From Oscillospiraceae bacterium (GTDB lineage: Bacteria; Bacillota; Clostridia; Oscillospirales; Ruminococcaceae), in the NCBI GenBank assembly GCA_021199795.1, contig JAJQHJ010000003.1, forward strand, positions 124,001-188,000: a DNA stretch of 64,000 bases, written 5' to 3'. A program made the translations under genes and the position numbers. Positions 25,353 through 34,433 of this stretch are shown one piece after another. The first letter of the stretch is position 1, and every line of letters starts with the position of its first letter. The notes under the pieces are model-generated. The model did not search any database and was not told the DNA's origin. It saw only the letters and a list, made by a program, of their open reading frames with translations.

Positions 25353-25383
25353 GTATATAGATTATAAAAGGGGAGGCATCGGT

Positions 25384-26088
25384 ATGTATAAGATAGCAAT
25401 CTGCGATGATTCTCAGGATATGACTACTCTGGTTCATGATCTTACCCGGAAGTGGGCGACAGCCAGAGATATCACAGCCGAGATAGATGTTTTTGATTCC
25501 GCAGAAGCTTTCCTTTTCTCATATCCCGAGACAAAAGACTATGATATCCTGCTCCTTGACATAGAAATGGGCGGCATGGACGGAGTCAGCCTCGCAAAGA
25601 AGCTGAGGACTGATAACCGCTACGTTCAGATAGTCTTCATCACCGGCTACTCCGATTATATAGCCGATGGCTACGATGTCGACGCCCTGAATTATCTCAT
25701 GAAGCCCCTGAAAGAAGAAAAGCTTTTTGAAGTTTTAGACAAAGCAGTAGTTAAGATTGCAAGAAGTGAGCGTATGCTGACTCTCGAACTTGCTGATGAG
25801 ACCGTCAAAGTGCCACTTATAGAAATAAAATATCTCGAAGTCATCAAAAACTACGTCACCGTCCATGCTGACGAAGATTATACGGTAAAAAAGACTTTAG
25901 GCGAGTTTGAAAGCTTACTGGATGAGAACTTCTACCGCACAGGACGATCTTATATAGTAAATCTCCGCTATGTCCGCAAGGTCACCAGGACAGAAATCCA
26001 TTTGAAAGACAATATAGTAATCCCGTTGCCGCGTGGACAGTATGAGCCGCTGAACAGGGCGTTAATTCATAGAGTAGGTAAGGAGTGA
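25384..26088 (+). CDS. LytTR-family response regulator
   Basis: A 234-residue regulator of the AgrA/LytR type. The receiver domain (1-120) has the acidic pair in ICDDSQ, the phosphoacceptor Asp59 in LLLDIEMGGMDG and the conserved Lys in LMKPLKEEK. The C-terminal LytTR DNA-binding domain (about 132-230) shows YLEVIKNYVTVHA and FYRTGRSYIVNLRYV. I chose ATG 25384 because GGGGAGG precedes it. It overlaps the histidine kinase start region. Its likely targets are the ABC exporter genes downstream, where direct repeats of the right geometry occur. Confidence 0.9.
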   Translation: MYKIAICDDSQDMTTLVHDLTRKWATARDITAEIDVFDSAEAFLFSYPETKDYDILLLDIEMGGMDGVSLAKKLRTDNRYVQIVFITGYSDYIADGYDVDALNYLMKPLKEEKLFEVLDKAVVKIARSERMLTLELADETVKVPLIEIKYLEVIKNYVTVHADEDYTVKKTLGEFESLLDENFYRTGRSYIVNLRYVRKVTRTEIHLKDNIVIPLPRGQYEPLNRALIHRVGKE

Positions 26089-26093
26089 GACAT

Positions 26094-26741
26094 TTGCCCA
26101 GGCTTTCAAAGAAAATGAACAAGAAAATAGACGCCTATCAGCAGGAGCTCCTGAAGACCCACTATGCCGAGGTTGACAACATGTACAGGCAAATCCGGGG
26201 CTGGCGGCACGACTACCGCAATCACATCCAGATTCTCAAAACCCGTGTCATGTCCGGCGACATGGATTCCGTCATGGCATACTTAAACGAGCTCGAAACC
26301 GACCTCAACACCGTCGACACCGTCATCCATTCTGGCAACGCCATGTGCGACGCTATCCTCAACAGCAAGATTTCCCTCGCCAAGGCGGCAAATATCCCAG
26401 TCAAAGCAGATGCCGAAATCCCAGTCAAGCTATCAGTTTCCGATATAGATCTCTGTTCAATAGTCGGAAACCTCTTTGACAATGCCATCGAAGCGTCAAA
26501 GAAACTCCCCGAAGACAAGCGCATGATTCGTGTCTATATGGCAATCCGCGACAGTCAGTTCTATATATCTTTTACCAACTTCACCGCCGACAAAAAGCGT
26601 TTTGCTTTCGATTCCACCAAAGGCGAGGGTCACGGTCTTGGGCTTGCCCGTATTGATTCTCTTGTCAAGAAATATGGCGGCTATGTCTCCCGCAACAGTG
26701 AGGACGGAGCTTTTTCGACCGAAATTCTCCTCCCGCAATAG
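26094..26741 (+). CDS. Soluble GHKL-type sensor histidine kinase
   Basis: A 215-residue kinase of the AgrC/GHKL group without any membrane segment. The phosphoacceptor region is WRHDYRNHIQILKT, the N box is IVGNLFDNAIEA and the G box is GEGHGLGLARID. Most relatives carry an N-terminal membrane sensor of 150-200 residues, so this is either a cytoplasmic kinase or a shortened one. I chose TTG 26094 because AAGGAG at 26080-26085 fits it and not GTG 26085. It is translated together with the preceding response regulator. Confidence 0.85.
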   Translation: MPRLSKKMNKKIDAYQQELLKTHYAEVDNMYRQIRGWRHDYRNHIQILKTRVMSGDMDSVMAYLNELETDLNTVDTVIHSGNAMCDAILNSKISLAKAANIPVKADAEIPVKLSVSDIDLCSIVGNLFDNAIEASKKLPEDKRMIRVYMAIRDSQFYISFTNFTADKKRFAFDSTKGEGHGLGLARIDSLVKKYGGYVSRNSEDGAFSTEILLPQ

Positions 26742-26754
26742 CTGAAATTTGCAA

Positions 26755-26784
26755 TTCGTCCCCCACAGAGAGCGTTTCGTCCCC
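26755..26784 (+). promoter_or_regulatory. Putative LytTR binding site (two 9-bp direct repeats)
   Basis: TTCGTCCCC occurs at 26755-26763 and again at 26776-26784, 21 bp or two helical turns apart. LytTR regulators typically bind two 9-bp direct repeats with about 12 bp between them next to a weak -35 box. Here the second repeat ends four bases before a poor -35 (CGTGCG, 26789-26794), and a perfect TATAAT follows at 26812. Confidence 0.65.
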
Positions 26785-26788
26785 AAAA

Positions 26789-26817
26789 CGTGCGCTCTTT
26801 AAAATTTCCGCTATAAT
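26789..26817 (+). promoter_or_regulatory. Activator-dependent promoter of ABC exporter pair
   Basis: TATAAT at 26812-26817 has only CGTGCG in the -35 place 17 bp upstream. A good -10 with a poor -35 next to direct repeats fits control by the LytTR protein. Confidence 0.6.
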
Positions 26818-26841
26818 AGAATCATGAAAGGCGGTGCCAAT

Positions 26842-28677
26842 ATGACAATTACCAAAGAAAAGACAAAAGAAAAACCAAAGTACGGCATCATAAGCTGTGT
26901 CTGGTTCATGATTAAATGCGCGTGGACTAACGGCGAGAAAAAGGTTGTAATCCTGGGACTTCTCTTCTCGCTAGTGGTAACGGGTCAGAGTGTTGCGGGA
27001 CTTTATATCTCGCCCTCGATAATTGCAGTGCTCGAGCGAAACGGAACTGTTTCCGAGCTCCTCATCACAATAATCGGCTTCACGCTGATTTTAGTTTTCC
27101 TCGCAATGGCAAGGCAATACATTGACACTAATATCCTCTACGGCAGGATAACAACCCGTTCGGAAATCATGAACCTTATCAACACAAAGTGTGCCGAAAC
27201 CTCCTACCCGAATTTGGGCAATGAAAAATTCCAGACGATTCTCCAAAAAGCCCTGCCAACCACATACTCTAACTCTGCGGCTTGCGAGGCTATCTGGAAA
27301 ACGATTTGCTCGTTCCTGAGTAACCTGTTGGGACTTATCATCTATGCCTCAATACTTTCGACGGCAAACGTCTGGATTCTCCTTCTTGTGACAGTGACCG
27401 CTCTCGTCGGCTATTTCGTCACGAATAAGCTCAACAGCTACGGCTATAATCATCGTGAGGAAGAAGCTAAGATTAATAAGACACTGAGCTATGTCCGCGA
27501 AACAGCCTCCGAAACGAGCTTTGCAAAGGATGTTCGAATCTTCGGCATCAAGAGCTGGTTCACCGAGCTTTACGACAAACAGTGCCTTCTCCTCGAAGCC
27601 TTCCACCGCAAATGCGAGAACGTCTATATCTGGGGCAGAGTTGCCGACCTCGTTCTGAGTTTCTTAAGAAACGCTGTAGCCTATGCCTATTTCATAGCGC
27701 TCGTTCTTGACGGCTCAATCGACGTCTCTATGTTCATCCTCTATTTCTCAACTGTTGGCGGATTCACCGACTGGGTAACAGGAGTTTTGGGAGACCTCAC
27801 AACCATGCACCGTCAGTGCCTGGAGCTTTCAAACGTCATCGAAATTATCAACTACCCAGAGCAGTTCAAGTTCGAGGATGGTTCCGATGTCCCTGCTCCC
27901 GCTGACGGCAGGTATGAGATAGTTCTTGACCACGTCTGGTTCAAGTATCCTTCATCTGATAGCTATACTCTTGAGGACATCAACCTGACACTTCACGCAG
28001 GAGAGAAGCTTGCTGTGGTGGGACTTAACGGCGCAGGAAAGACTACCCTCGTCAAACTCATCACCGGCATGGAAGACCCGACTAAAGGGAGAGTACTCCT
28101 CAACGGCGTTGACGTTCGTGAATTTAACCGCCGTGAATACTACAAAGTCTTCTCGGCAGTATTCCAGAACTGCATCCTTTGGGCAGGCTCGGTCGCCGAA
28201 AACGTCGCCCAAACCGACCACGACATCGACCATAATAAGGTGAATTCATGCATAGAGAAAGCAGGGCTTACCGAAATGGTCAAAGGCTTCAAGGACGGTC
28301 TTGAGGAAAAGTTAAACCGTGAAGTCTATGAGGACGCCGTCAATCTTTCAGGCGGTCAGACCCAGAGGCTGATGCTTGCAAGAGCCTTGTATAAAGACGC
28401 TCCCGTAATTGTTCTTGACGAGCCGACTGCGGCTTTAGACCCGATTGCCGAAGCCGACCTCTACAACAAGTATAACGACATGACCGCAGGACGTTCCTCC
28501 GTTTATATCTCCCATCGTCTCGCCTCGACCCGATTCTGCGACAGAATCATCCTGATAGGCGACCACAAGATACTGGAAGAGGGAACCCACGAGCAACTGC
28601 TTAAACAAGGCGGAAAATACGCCGAACTCTTCGAAGTTCAGAGCAAATACTACAGGGAGGGTGACATCAATGAGTAA
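26842..28677 (+). CDS. ABC exporter half-transporter, subunit 1 of first pair
   Basis: A 611-residue protein with an N-terminal membrane domain (about residues 20-310) and a C-terminal ATPase. Walker A is GLNGAGKTT, the signature is LSGGQTQR, Walker B is VIVLDEPTAALD and the H-loop is SHRLAST. I chose ATG 26842 because GGCGG precedes it and the upstream ATG lies at the predicted transcription start. It overlaps the next half-transporter by eight bases, so the two are expected to form a heterodimer. Its position after the LytTR pair suggests export of a peptide or antimicrobial. Confidence 0.9.
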   Translation: MTITKEKTKEKPKYGIISCVWFMIKCAWTNGEKKVVILGLLFSLVVTGQSVAGLYISPSIIAVLERNGTVSELLITIIGFTLILVFLAMARQYIDTNILYGRITTRSEIMNLINTKCAETSYPNLGNEKFQTILQKALPTTYSNSAACEAIWKTICSFLSNLLGLIIYASILSTANVWILLLVTVTALVGYFVTNKLNSYGYNHREEEAKINKTLSYVRETASETSFAKDVRIFGIKSWFTELYDKQCLLLEAFHRKCENVYIWGRVADLVLSFLRNAVAYAYFIALVLDGSIDVSMFILYFSTVGGFTDWVTGVLGDLTTMHRQCLELSNVIEIINYPEQFKFEDGSDVPAPADGRYEIVLDHVWFKYPSSDSYTLEDINLTLHAGEKLAVVGLNGAGKTTLVKLITGMEDPTKGRVLLNGVDVREFNRREYYKVFSAVFQNCILWAGSVAENVAQTDHDIDHNKVNSCIEKAGLTEMVKGFKDGLEEKLNREVYEDAVNLSGGQTQRLMLARALYKDAPVIVLDEPTAALDPIAEADLYNKYNDMTAGRSSVYISHRLASTRFCDRIILIGDHKILEEGTHEQLLKQGGKYAELFEVQSKYYREGDINE

Positions 28678-30553
28678 GAACAAGGACAAAATCACCTATC
28701 GCCGGATGGCATCCAAGACAATTCAGGGTCTCAAAATCCTCTATAAAAACAGTCCCCACATGGTTATCTCGACAATACTTAATTCTGTCTGGACTGCTCT
28801 TAGTCCCTATATCGGAATCTATATGTCGGCTCTCATCATAACAGAGCTATCAGGCAACAGGGATAGAGACCGTCTCACAATGCTTGTTCTAGTAACGCTT
28901 GCTCTGGCAGCAGCAGTTGCGCTCATAAGCGGACTTCTGAACAAGTACAAAAACACCTACGGCGGCATGGCAAACTTCTTCAGAGGAATGGGCAACTATA
29001 CCAAGAAACAGCTAGACATGGATTTTGCCGATGCCGACAGCCAGAAGACAAAGGATACCTATTCTACAATTACTCAGAATGTCAACAGCGCAGGTTGGGG
29101 ACTTGTGTATCTGCTCAGCAGGGTAGAAGACCTCATCAAAGGCGTTTTCACAATCATAGGCGGTGTTGCGCTGACTGTAACTCTCTTTACAACGAGAGTT
29201 CCTGACGGCTCATCTCTTACGTTTCTCAATAACCCCATCTGCATAATTCTTGTAGTTGCAGTAATGATAGGCGTTACACTTTTAGCACCGATGTGTTCCA
29301 ACAAGGCTTCAAGCTATTGGTCGAAATATATCGGTGACCACAACTTAGCCAACAGACTCGCCGCTTTCCACTCATTCTTAGGAACCGAAGAAAAATATTC
29401 TCTCGACGTGAGAATGTACAATCAGCACAAGATGAGTGAGAAATACAACTGTGACAAATCGGGGATATTCATGTCAGAAGGCATGTTTGCTCACTTTGCA
29501 CGAAGAGGAATGGGAGCCTTCAGTTCACTTGGAAGCGGAATTGGAACCTTGTTCTCAGGACTTGCATATGTTTATGTCTGCCTGAAAGCTCTTGGCGGTG
29601 CATTCGGAATCGGCTATGTCACCCAGTACGTCGCCGCAATCACCAGTGTTTCAGGTGGTCTCACCCAGACCCTCTCAACCCTCGGTCAGCTCAAAGCCAA
29701 CACTCCGTTCCTTGAAATGTCCCTTGAATACCTCGAAATTCCGCACAGCATGTACAAGGGCTCCCTGACGGTTGAAAAGAGGCTTGACAGAGATTATGAA
29801 ATAGAATTCCGTGACGTATCTTTCAGGTACCCCGGAAGTGAAAACTACGCTCTTCGTCACGTCAACGTCAAGTTCAAAGTAGGTGAACGCCTAGCGGTTG
29901 TCGGCGAGAACGGCTCCGGCAAGACCACTTTCATACTGCTTCTTTGCAGACTTTACGATCCCACCGAGGGCGGAATCCTCCTCAACGGCATCAACATAAC
30001 GAAGTATAACTACCGCGAATACCTCGACGTCTTCTCGGTCGTATTTCAGGACTTCAAGCTCCCTGCATTTAAATTGGGCGAGGTCGTCGCTTCGAGTATG
30101 AAATATGATGGCGATAAAGCCACCGATTGCCTTGTGAAAACCGGCTTCGGCGACAGATTAAGGCAGCTCCCAAGCGGTCTCGAAACCACTCTTTATACCG
30201 AAGTCGACCAGAACGGCGTGAACGTCTCCGGCGGCGAGGCTCAGAAGATAGCACTTGCAAGAGCTTTGTATAAAGATTCTCCGTTCATAGTTCTTGATGA
30301 ACCGACAGCAGCGTTAGATCCTATGGCGGAAGCGGAAATATACTCAAATTTCAACGATATAGTAGGGGACAAGACCGCCATTTACATCAGCCACAGGCTT
30401 TCAAGCTGCCGCTTCTGCGATGAAATCGCCGTCTTCGACCACGGTTCAATCGTCCAGAAAGGGAGTCACGACGAACTGATTGAGCAAACAGGCAAGTACT
30501 CAGAACTCTGGAACGCCCAGGCTCAGTATTACATGGAAGAACAACAGGCATAA
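28670..30553 (+). CDS. ABC exporter half-transporter, subunit 2 of first pair
   Basis: A 627-residue partner with six predicted helices in the first 320 residues and an ATPase domain with Walker A GENGSGKTT, signature VSGGEAQ, Walker B FIVLDEPTAALD and H-loop SHRLSSC. Both subunits of this pair keep the catalytic Glu. The start is ATG 28670, after GGGAGGG. A terminator follows at 30557. The ATPase domain is closely similar to that of its neighbour, consistent with duplication and heterodimer formation. Confidence 0.9.
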   Translation: MSKNKDKITYRRMASKTIQGLKILYKNSPHMVISTILNSVWTALSPYIGIYMSALIITELSGNRDRDRLTMLVLVTLALAAAVALISGLLNKYKNTYGGMANFFRGMGNYTKKQLDMDFADADSQKTKDTYSTITQNVNSAGWGLVYLLSRVEDLIKGVFTIIGGVALTVTLFTTRVPDGSSLTFLNNPICIILVVAVMIGVTLLAPMCSNKASSYWSKYIGDHNLANRLAAFHSFLGTEEKYSLDVRMYNQHKMSEKYNCDKSGIFMSEGMFAHFARRGMGAFSSLGSGIGTLFSGLAYVYVCLKALGGAFGIGYVTQYVAAITSVSGGLTQTLSTLGQLKANTPFLEMSLEYLEIPHSMYKGSLTVEKRLDRDYEIEFRDVSFRYPGSENYALRHVNVKFKVGERLAVVGENGSGKTTFILLLCRLYDPTEGGILLNGINITKYNYREYLDVFSVVFQDFKLPAFKLGEVVASSMKYDGDKATDCLVKTGFGDRLRQLPSGLETTLYTEVDQNGVNVSGGEAQKIALARALYKDSPFIVLDEPTAALDPMAEAEIYSNFNDIVGDKTAIYISHRLSSCRFCDEIAVFDHGSIVQKGSHDELIEQTGKYSELWNAQAQYYMEEQQA

Positions 30554-30556
30554 ACA

Positions 30557-30590
30557 AAGCCCCGGAATTTCCCCGGGGCTTAAATATTGT
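30557..30590 (+). terminator. Intrinsic terminator after the first exporter pair
   Basis: AAGCCCCGG and CCGGGGCTT make a 9-bp GC-rich stem, followed by AAATATTGT, only weakly T-rich. Confidence 0.65.
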
Positions 30591-30624
30591 CTTTCTGTGA
30601 AATACAATATTGCAAAATTGCCTC

Positions 30625-30653
30625 TTGATTTAAGACTTACAATGTGCTATAAT
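30625..30653 (+). promoter_or_regulatory. Sigma-A promoter of second exporter pair
   Basis: TTGATT (30625-30630) and TATAAT (30648-30653), 17-bp spacer. Confidence 0.75.
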
Positions 30654-30687
30654 CGCCTTTGAATTTGCTTTTTTAGGGGGCATTATA

Positions 30688-32466
30688 TTGCTTTTTGGAA
30701 AACACATAAACCGCTATTACATAAGGTATGCTTATCTTCTTATAATCGGAATTGCCGCATTGATTCTTGTTGACTATCTCCAACTCATCATCCCTGAGTT
30801 ATATAGAAACGTCATAAACGGCTTGAATCTTGGATATGTCACTCTTGACGCCGGAACCACAGCGGCATTTGACATGGACTATCTTCTTGACGAAGTCTGC
30901 CTGCCGATGATAGGAATCATCGTTGGAATAGTCACAGGAAGATTCCTCTGGCGCGTCTGCTTCAACGGAAGCGGAAACAAGGTTGCGGCAGATTTGAGAT
31001 ATCGCATGTTCGACCACTGCAAGGATTTGTCGCAGCAGTACTATCAGAAAAACAAGGTCGGCAACCTGATGTCGCTCTTCACAAACGACCTCGAAACCAT
31101 CCGCGACTGCTACTCAAACGGAATCCTCATGACCTGCGACGCCGCATTCCTCGGCATCCTCTCGTTCATAAAGATGCTCCGCATGAATGTACTGATGTCT
31201 CTTCTCTGCATGATCCCAATAGTTCTTCTATTCGGCGTTGGATTAACACTCATGCAGTACATGGAGAAAAAGTGGGAAGTCAGACAGGAGGCGTTCTCGA
31301 AGCTCTCCGACTTCTCCCAGGAAAGCTTCTCGGGAATTGCCGTAATCAAGGCATTCGTAAAAGAGAGCAAAGAGCTCATGGCTTTCCGCAAGCTCAATAA
31401 AGAAAATGAGGACGCAAACGTCGAATACACCCGCCTGTCAACCCTGATGACCATATTCGTAACACTGCTTGTAGAATCGGTAATCTGCGTAATCTTAGGA
31501 TATGGAAGCTTCCTCGTCTACAAGGGAACCTTTAATGCAGGACAGCTTGTTGAGTTCATCGGCTATTTCAACTCAATCGTCTGGCCTGTAATGGCAGTAG
31601 CCGAGCTCGTCAATATGCACTCCCAGGGCACAGCTTCTCTCAAGAGAATCAGCGAGCTTCTCGATGCCGAGGTCGACGTAAAGGACAGGGAAGACGCTAT
31701 TGATATCGAAGACGTCAAGGGTGATATCGAGTTCAGAGACCTCACTTTCCGCTATCCTGACGGCGAGTATGATGTCTTAAAGAACGCATCGTTCAAAATT
31801 AACGCCGGTGAAAGCGTCGGCGTAATCGGCAGAACGGGAGCAGGCAAAACCACCCTTGCCGACCTGATTCTAAGGATCTACAACGTTCCCGATGGAAAGA
31901 TATTCGTCGACGGCAAAGACGTAAACTCAATCACAATAGCTTCATTAAGAAAGTCTTGCGCCTATGTCCCTCAGGATAACTTCCTCTTCAGCGACACTAT
32001 TGAAAATAATATAGAGTTCGCAACTGATGATGTATCTCACGAAAAGGCGGTTGAAGCCGCCAGGCTTTCAGCAGTCGACGACAATATATCCGAATTCGCT
32101 GATGGATATGAAACAGTCCTGGGCGAACGCGGAGTGACCGTCTCCGGCGGACAGAAGCAGAGAATTTCGATAGCCAGAGCTCTTATGAAAGACGCTTCTA
32201 TTCTTATCCTGGATGACTCCGTCTCGGCTGTTGATATCGAAACCGAGAAAGAAATTCTTTCCGGTCTCAAAACGTCCCGCAAGGGCAAGACAACTATCCT
32301 GATCGCCCACAGAGTCACAACCATCGAACATATGGATAAGATCATCTTCATTGACGATGGAAATATCCTTGCAGTCGGAAACCATGAAGAGCTTTATGCA
32401 AGCTGTCCGCAGTATAAGCTGACGGTTGACTTGCAGCGTCTTGAAAACGAAAGGGGGTGCTTCTAA
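30688..32466 (+). CDS. Heterodimeric ABC exporter subunit with degenerate ATPase site
   Basis: A 592-residue half-transporter with a membrane domain (about 15-310) and ATPase domain: Walker A GRTGAGKTT, a canonical signature VSGGQKQR, and Walker B LILDDS, where Asp replaces the catalytic Glu. That substitution marks the degenerate half of heterodimeric exporters such as LmrCD, BmrCD and TM287/288. It starts at TTG 30688, with AGGGGG seven bases upstream. Its stop overlaps the start of the partner gene (TAATG). It is likely a multidrug or lipid exporter; the substrate is unknown. Confidence 0.9.
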   Translation: MLFGKHINRYYIRYAYLLIIGIAALILVDYLQLIIPELYRNVINGLNLGYVTLDAGTTAAFDMDYLLDEVCLPMIGIIVGIVTGRFLWRVCFNGSGNKVAADLRYRMFDHCKDLSQQYYQKNKVGNLMSLFTNDLETIRDCYSNGILMTCDAAFLGILSFIKMLRMNVLMSLLCMIPIVLLFGVGLTLMQYMEKKWEVRQEAFSKLSDFSQESFSGIAVIKAFVKESKELMAFRKLNKENEDANVEYTRLSTLMTIFVTLLVESVICVILGYGSFLVYKGTFNAGQLVEFIGYFNSIVWPVMAVAELVNMHSQGTASLKRISELLDAEVDVKDREDAIDIEDVKGDIEFRDLTFRYPDGEYDVLKNASFKINAGESVGVIGRTGAGKTTLADLILRIYNVPDGKIFVDGKDVNSITIASLRKSCAYVPQDNFLFSDTIENNIEFATDDVSHEKAVEAARLSAVDDNISEFADGYETVLGERGVTVSGGQKQRISIARALMKDASILILDDSVSAVDIETEKEILSGLKTSRKGKTTILIAHRVTTIEHMDKIIFIDDGNILAVGNHEELYASCPQYKLTVDLQRLENERGCF

Positions 32467-34355
32467 TGCGTGAATTCTATCCTCTTTTGGCTGTAGGCGC
32501 AGTTATAGGCGTCGTTTCAATCGTCTTCATAGTAGCTTATCTTTCCGTCAAGGAAAGAAAAGAAGCCATGGGCTTTGATCGCAACATGTCCGATGGCGAA
32601 ATCCTCAAGAGACTTCTCAAGTATGCCAGACCCTATGTCGGACAGTTCATTTTTGTCCTTTTCGTAATGCTTCTATCCGTAGCATACGACATAATTTCTC
32701 CGCTTATCATCGGTGATATCGAGGATATGATCGTCGGCGACTTTGAAATGCGTGAGATTTTCGCCTACATAGCAGTCTACGCAAGTATACTCATCATTTC
32801 GATGGTATGCACCTATGTCCAGGCAATAGTTCTTCAGAAGATAGGTCAGAAGATTCTCTCTGCACTTCGTGAAGACCTCATGAAGCATATCGAGAGCCTG
32901 TCTCATGCCCAGCTGAATAATATTCCTGTCGGAAAGCTCGTCACAAGAGTAACAAACGACACCAACGCAATTTCTGTTATGTTCACAAATATCCTCGTGA
33001 ACCTCATAAAGAACTTCTTCGTAATCGTCGGAGTACTTGTTGCGATGCTCGCACTTAACTACCAGCTCACACTGATGGTTCTCTGCTTTGTGCCTTTTAT
33101 ACTCCTGTTCACAGTCATTTTCAGAAAGTTCTCCCGCCGTGCCTACAGGCGTGTCAAGGATGGCACAACTGATATAAACACATTCACATCCGAGCACCTT
33201 TCCGGAATGAAAATAATCCAGATTTTCAACCGTGAGGACAGAAAGCTTAAAGAGTTCCAGGAGAGAAACAAGAAGCTTGAGCGTGCTCAGACCCAGCAGA
33301 TATTCACATTTGCAGTCTTCCGCCCGCTTGTTTATATGCTCTATGTCTCGTCAATACTTTGCCTCTTCTACTTGGGCGGCAGGGGATACATAAAGGACAC
33401 CGTTTTCCTCGGTCAGGTTGTCACGAGCGGTACTGTGGTATCATTCTACATGTATATCTCGAAATTCTACAACCCGATCCAGAACCTCACTGAGCAGTTC
33501 AACTGGCTCCAGTCTGCATTTGCATCTGCCGAGAAGATATTCACCATCTTCGACATGGTTCCTGAGATTCAGGATGAGCCGGATGCTATTGACCTCGAGA
33601 CCTGCAAGGGCGATATAGAGTTCAAAAATGTCTGGTTCGCCTATAACGAGGGCGAGTGGGTATTGAAAGATGTCTCTTTCAAGGTAAATGCAGGAGAGAC
33701 CGTTGCATTCGTAGGAGCAACCGGCTCCGGCAAGACGACAATACTCTCACTCATCTGCCGCAACTACGATATCCAGAAAGGTCAGATTCTTATCGATGGC
33801 GTCGACATCAAGCATTATACCGTTTCAAGTCTTCGTAAGCACTTCGGTCAGATGCTCCAGGACGTCTTCCTCTTCTCCGGAACGATAAGAAGCAACATAG
33901 TTCTCAGAGAAGACAGCTTCACCGACGATGAGATAATGTCCGTCTGCCGCTATGTCAATGCCGATAAGATTATAGATAAGCTCGACAAGGGTCTTGATGA
34001 AGAGGTCAGAGAGCGTGGCAACAACTTCTCCGCCGGTCAGAGACAGCTTCTCTCATTCGCCAGAACCATCATCCACAAGCCGGAAGTCATGATTCTTGAC
34101 GAAGCAACAGCCAATATCGACACCGAAACCGAAATTCTCATCCAGGATTCTCTTGAAAAGATGATGAATATTGGAACACTTCTCATAGTTGCCCATAGAC
34201 TCTCAACAATCCGAAAAGCAGACAGGATTATCTATCTCTCACATGGTGAGATTCTGGAGAGCGGAACCCATGAAGAGCTCATCGCACTCAAGGGTCACTA
34301 CTACGAGCTTTATATGTTGCAGTTTGAAAAGGAAAATCTCCTGCAAAATAATTGA
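32466..34355 (+). CDS. Heterodimeric ABC exporter subunit with consensus ATPase site
   Basis: A 629-residue half-transporter. It has an extra N-terminal helix (about residues 4-22), then the six-helix membrane domain and ATPase domain: Walker A GATGSGKTT, noncanonical signature FSAGQRQ, Walker B VMILDEATANID with the catalytic Glu and H-loop AHRLSTI. An altered signature here together with an altered Walker B in the partner is exactly what heterodimeric exporters show: one working ATP site and one degenerate site. Start ATG 32466 follows AAAGGGGGTG. Confidence 0.92.
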   Translation: MREFYPLLAVGAVIGVVSIVFIVAYLSVKERKEAMGFDRNMSDGEILKRLLKYARPYVGQFIFVLFVMLLSVAYDIISPLIIGDIEDMIVGDFEMREIFAYIAVYASILIISMVCTYVQAIVLQKIGQKILSALREDLMKHIESLSHAQLNNIPVGKLVTRVTNDTNAISVMFTNILVNLIKNFFVIVGVLVAMLALNYQLTLMVLCFVPFILLFTVIFRKFSRRAYRRVKDGTTDINTFTSEHLSGMKIIQIFNREDRKLKEFQERNKKLERAQTQQIFTFAVFRPLVYMLYVSSILCLFYLGGRGYIKDTVFLGQVVTSGTVVSFYMYISKFYNPIQNLTEQFNWLQSAFASAEKIFTIFDMVPEIQDEPDAIDLETCKGDIEFKNVWFAYNEGEWVLKDVSFKVNAGETVAFVGATGSGKTTILSLICRNYDIQKGQILIDGVDIKHYTVSSLRKHFGQMLQDVFLFSGTIRSNIVLREDSFTDDEIMSVCRYVNADKIIDKLDKGLDEEVRERGNNFSAGQRQLLSFARTIIHKPEVMILDEATANIDTETEILIQDSLEKMMNIGTLLIVAHRLSTIRKADRIIYLSHGEILESGTHEELIALKGHYYELYMLQFEKENLLQNN

Positions 34356-34380
34356 CGTGAGCGATGTAATGTGGTATAAT
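34352..34380 (+). promoter_or_regulatory. Sigma-A promoter of the 34434 gene
   Basis: TTGACG (34352-34357) overlaps the stop of the preceding gene; TATAAT at 34375-34380; spacer 17 bp. Confidence 0.75.
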
Positions 34381-34433
34381 TCCTGATAGCAGTTGGCAAT
34401 ATGCCGCAGAACCCTTGTCATGGAGGACACAAA

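Noticed and set aside
32673-33197. 174-codon minus-strand frame inside the ABC exporter gene
   Set aside because: It is a shadow of a strongly supported coding gene, with unlikely composition.
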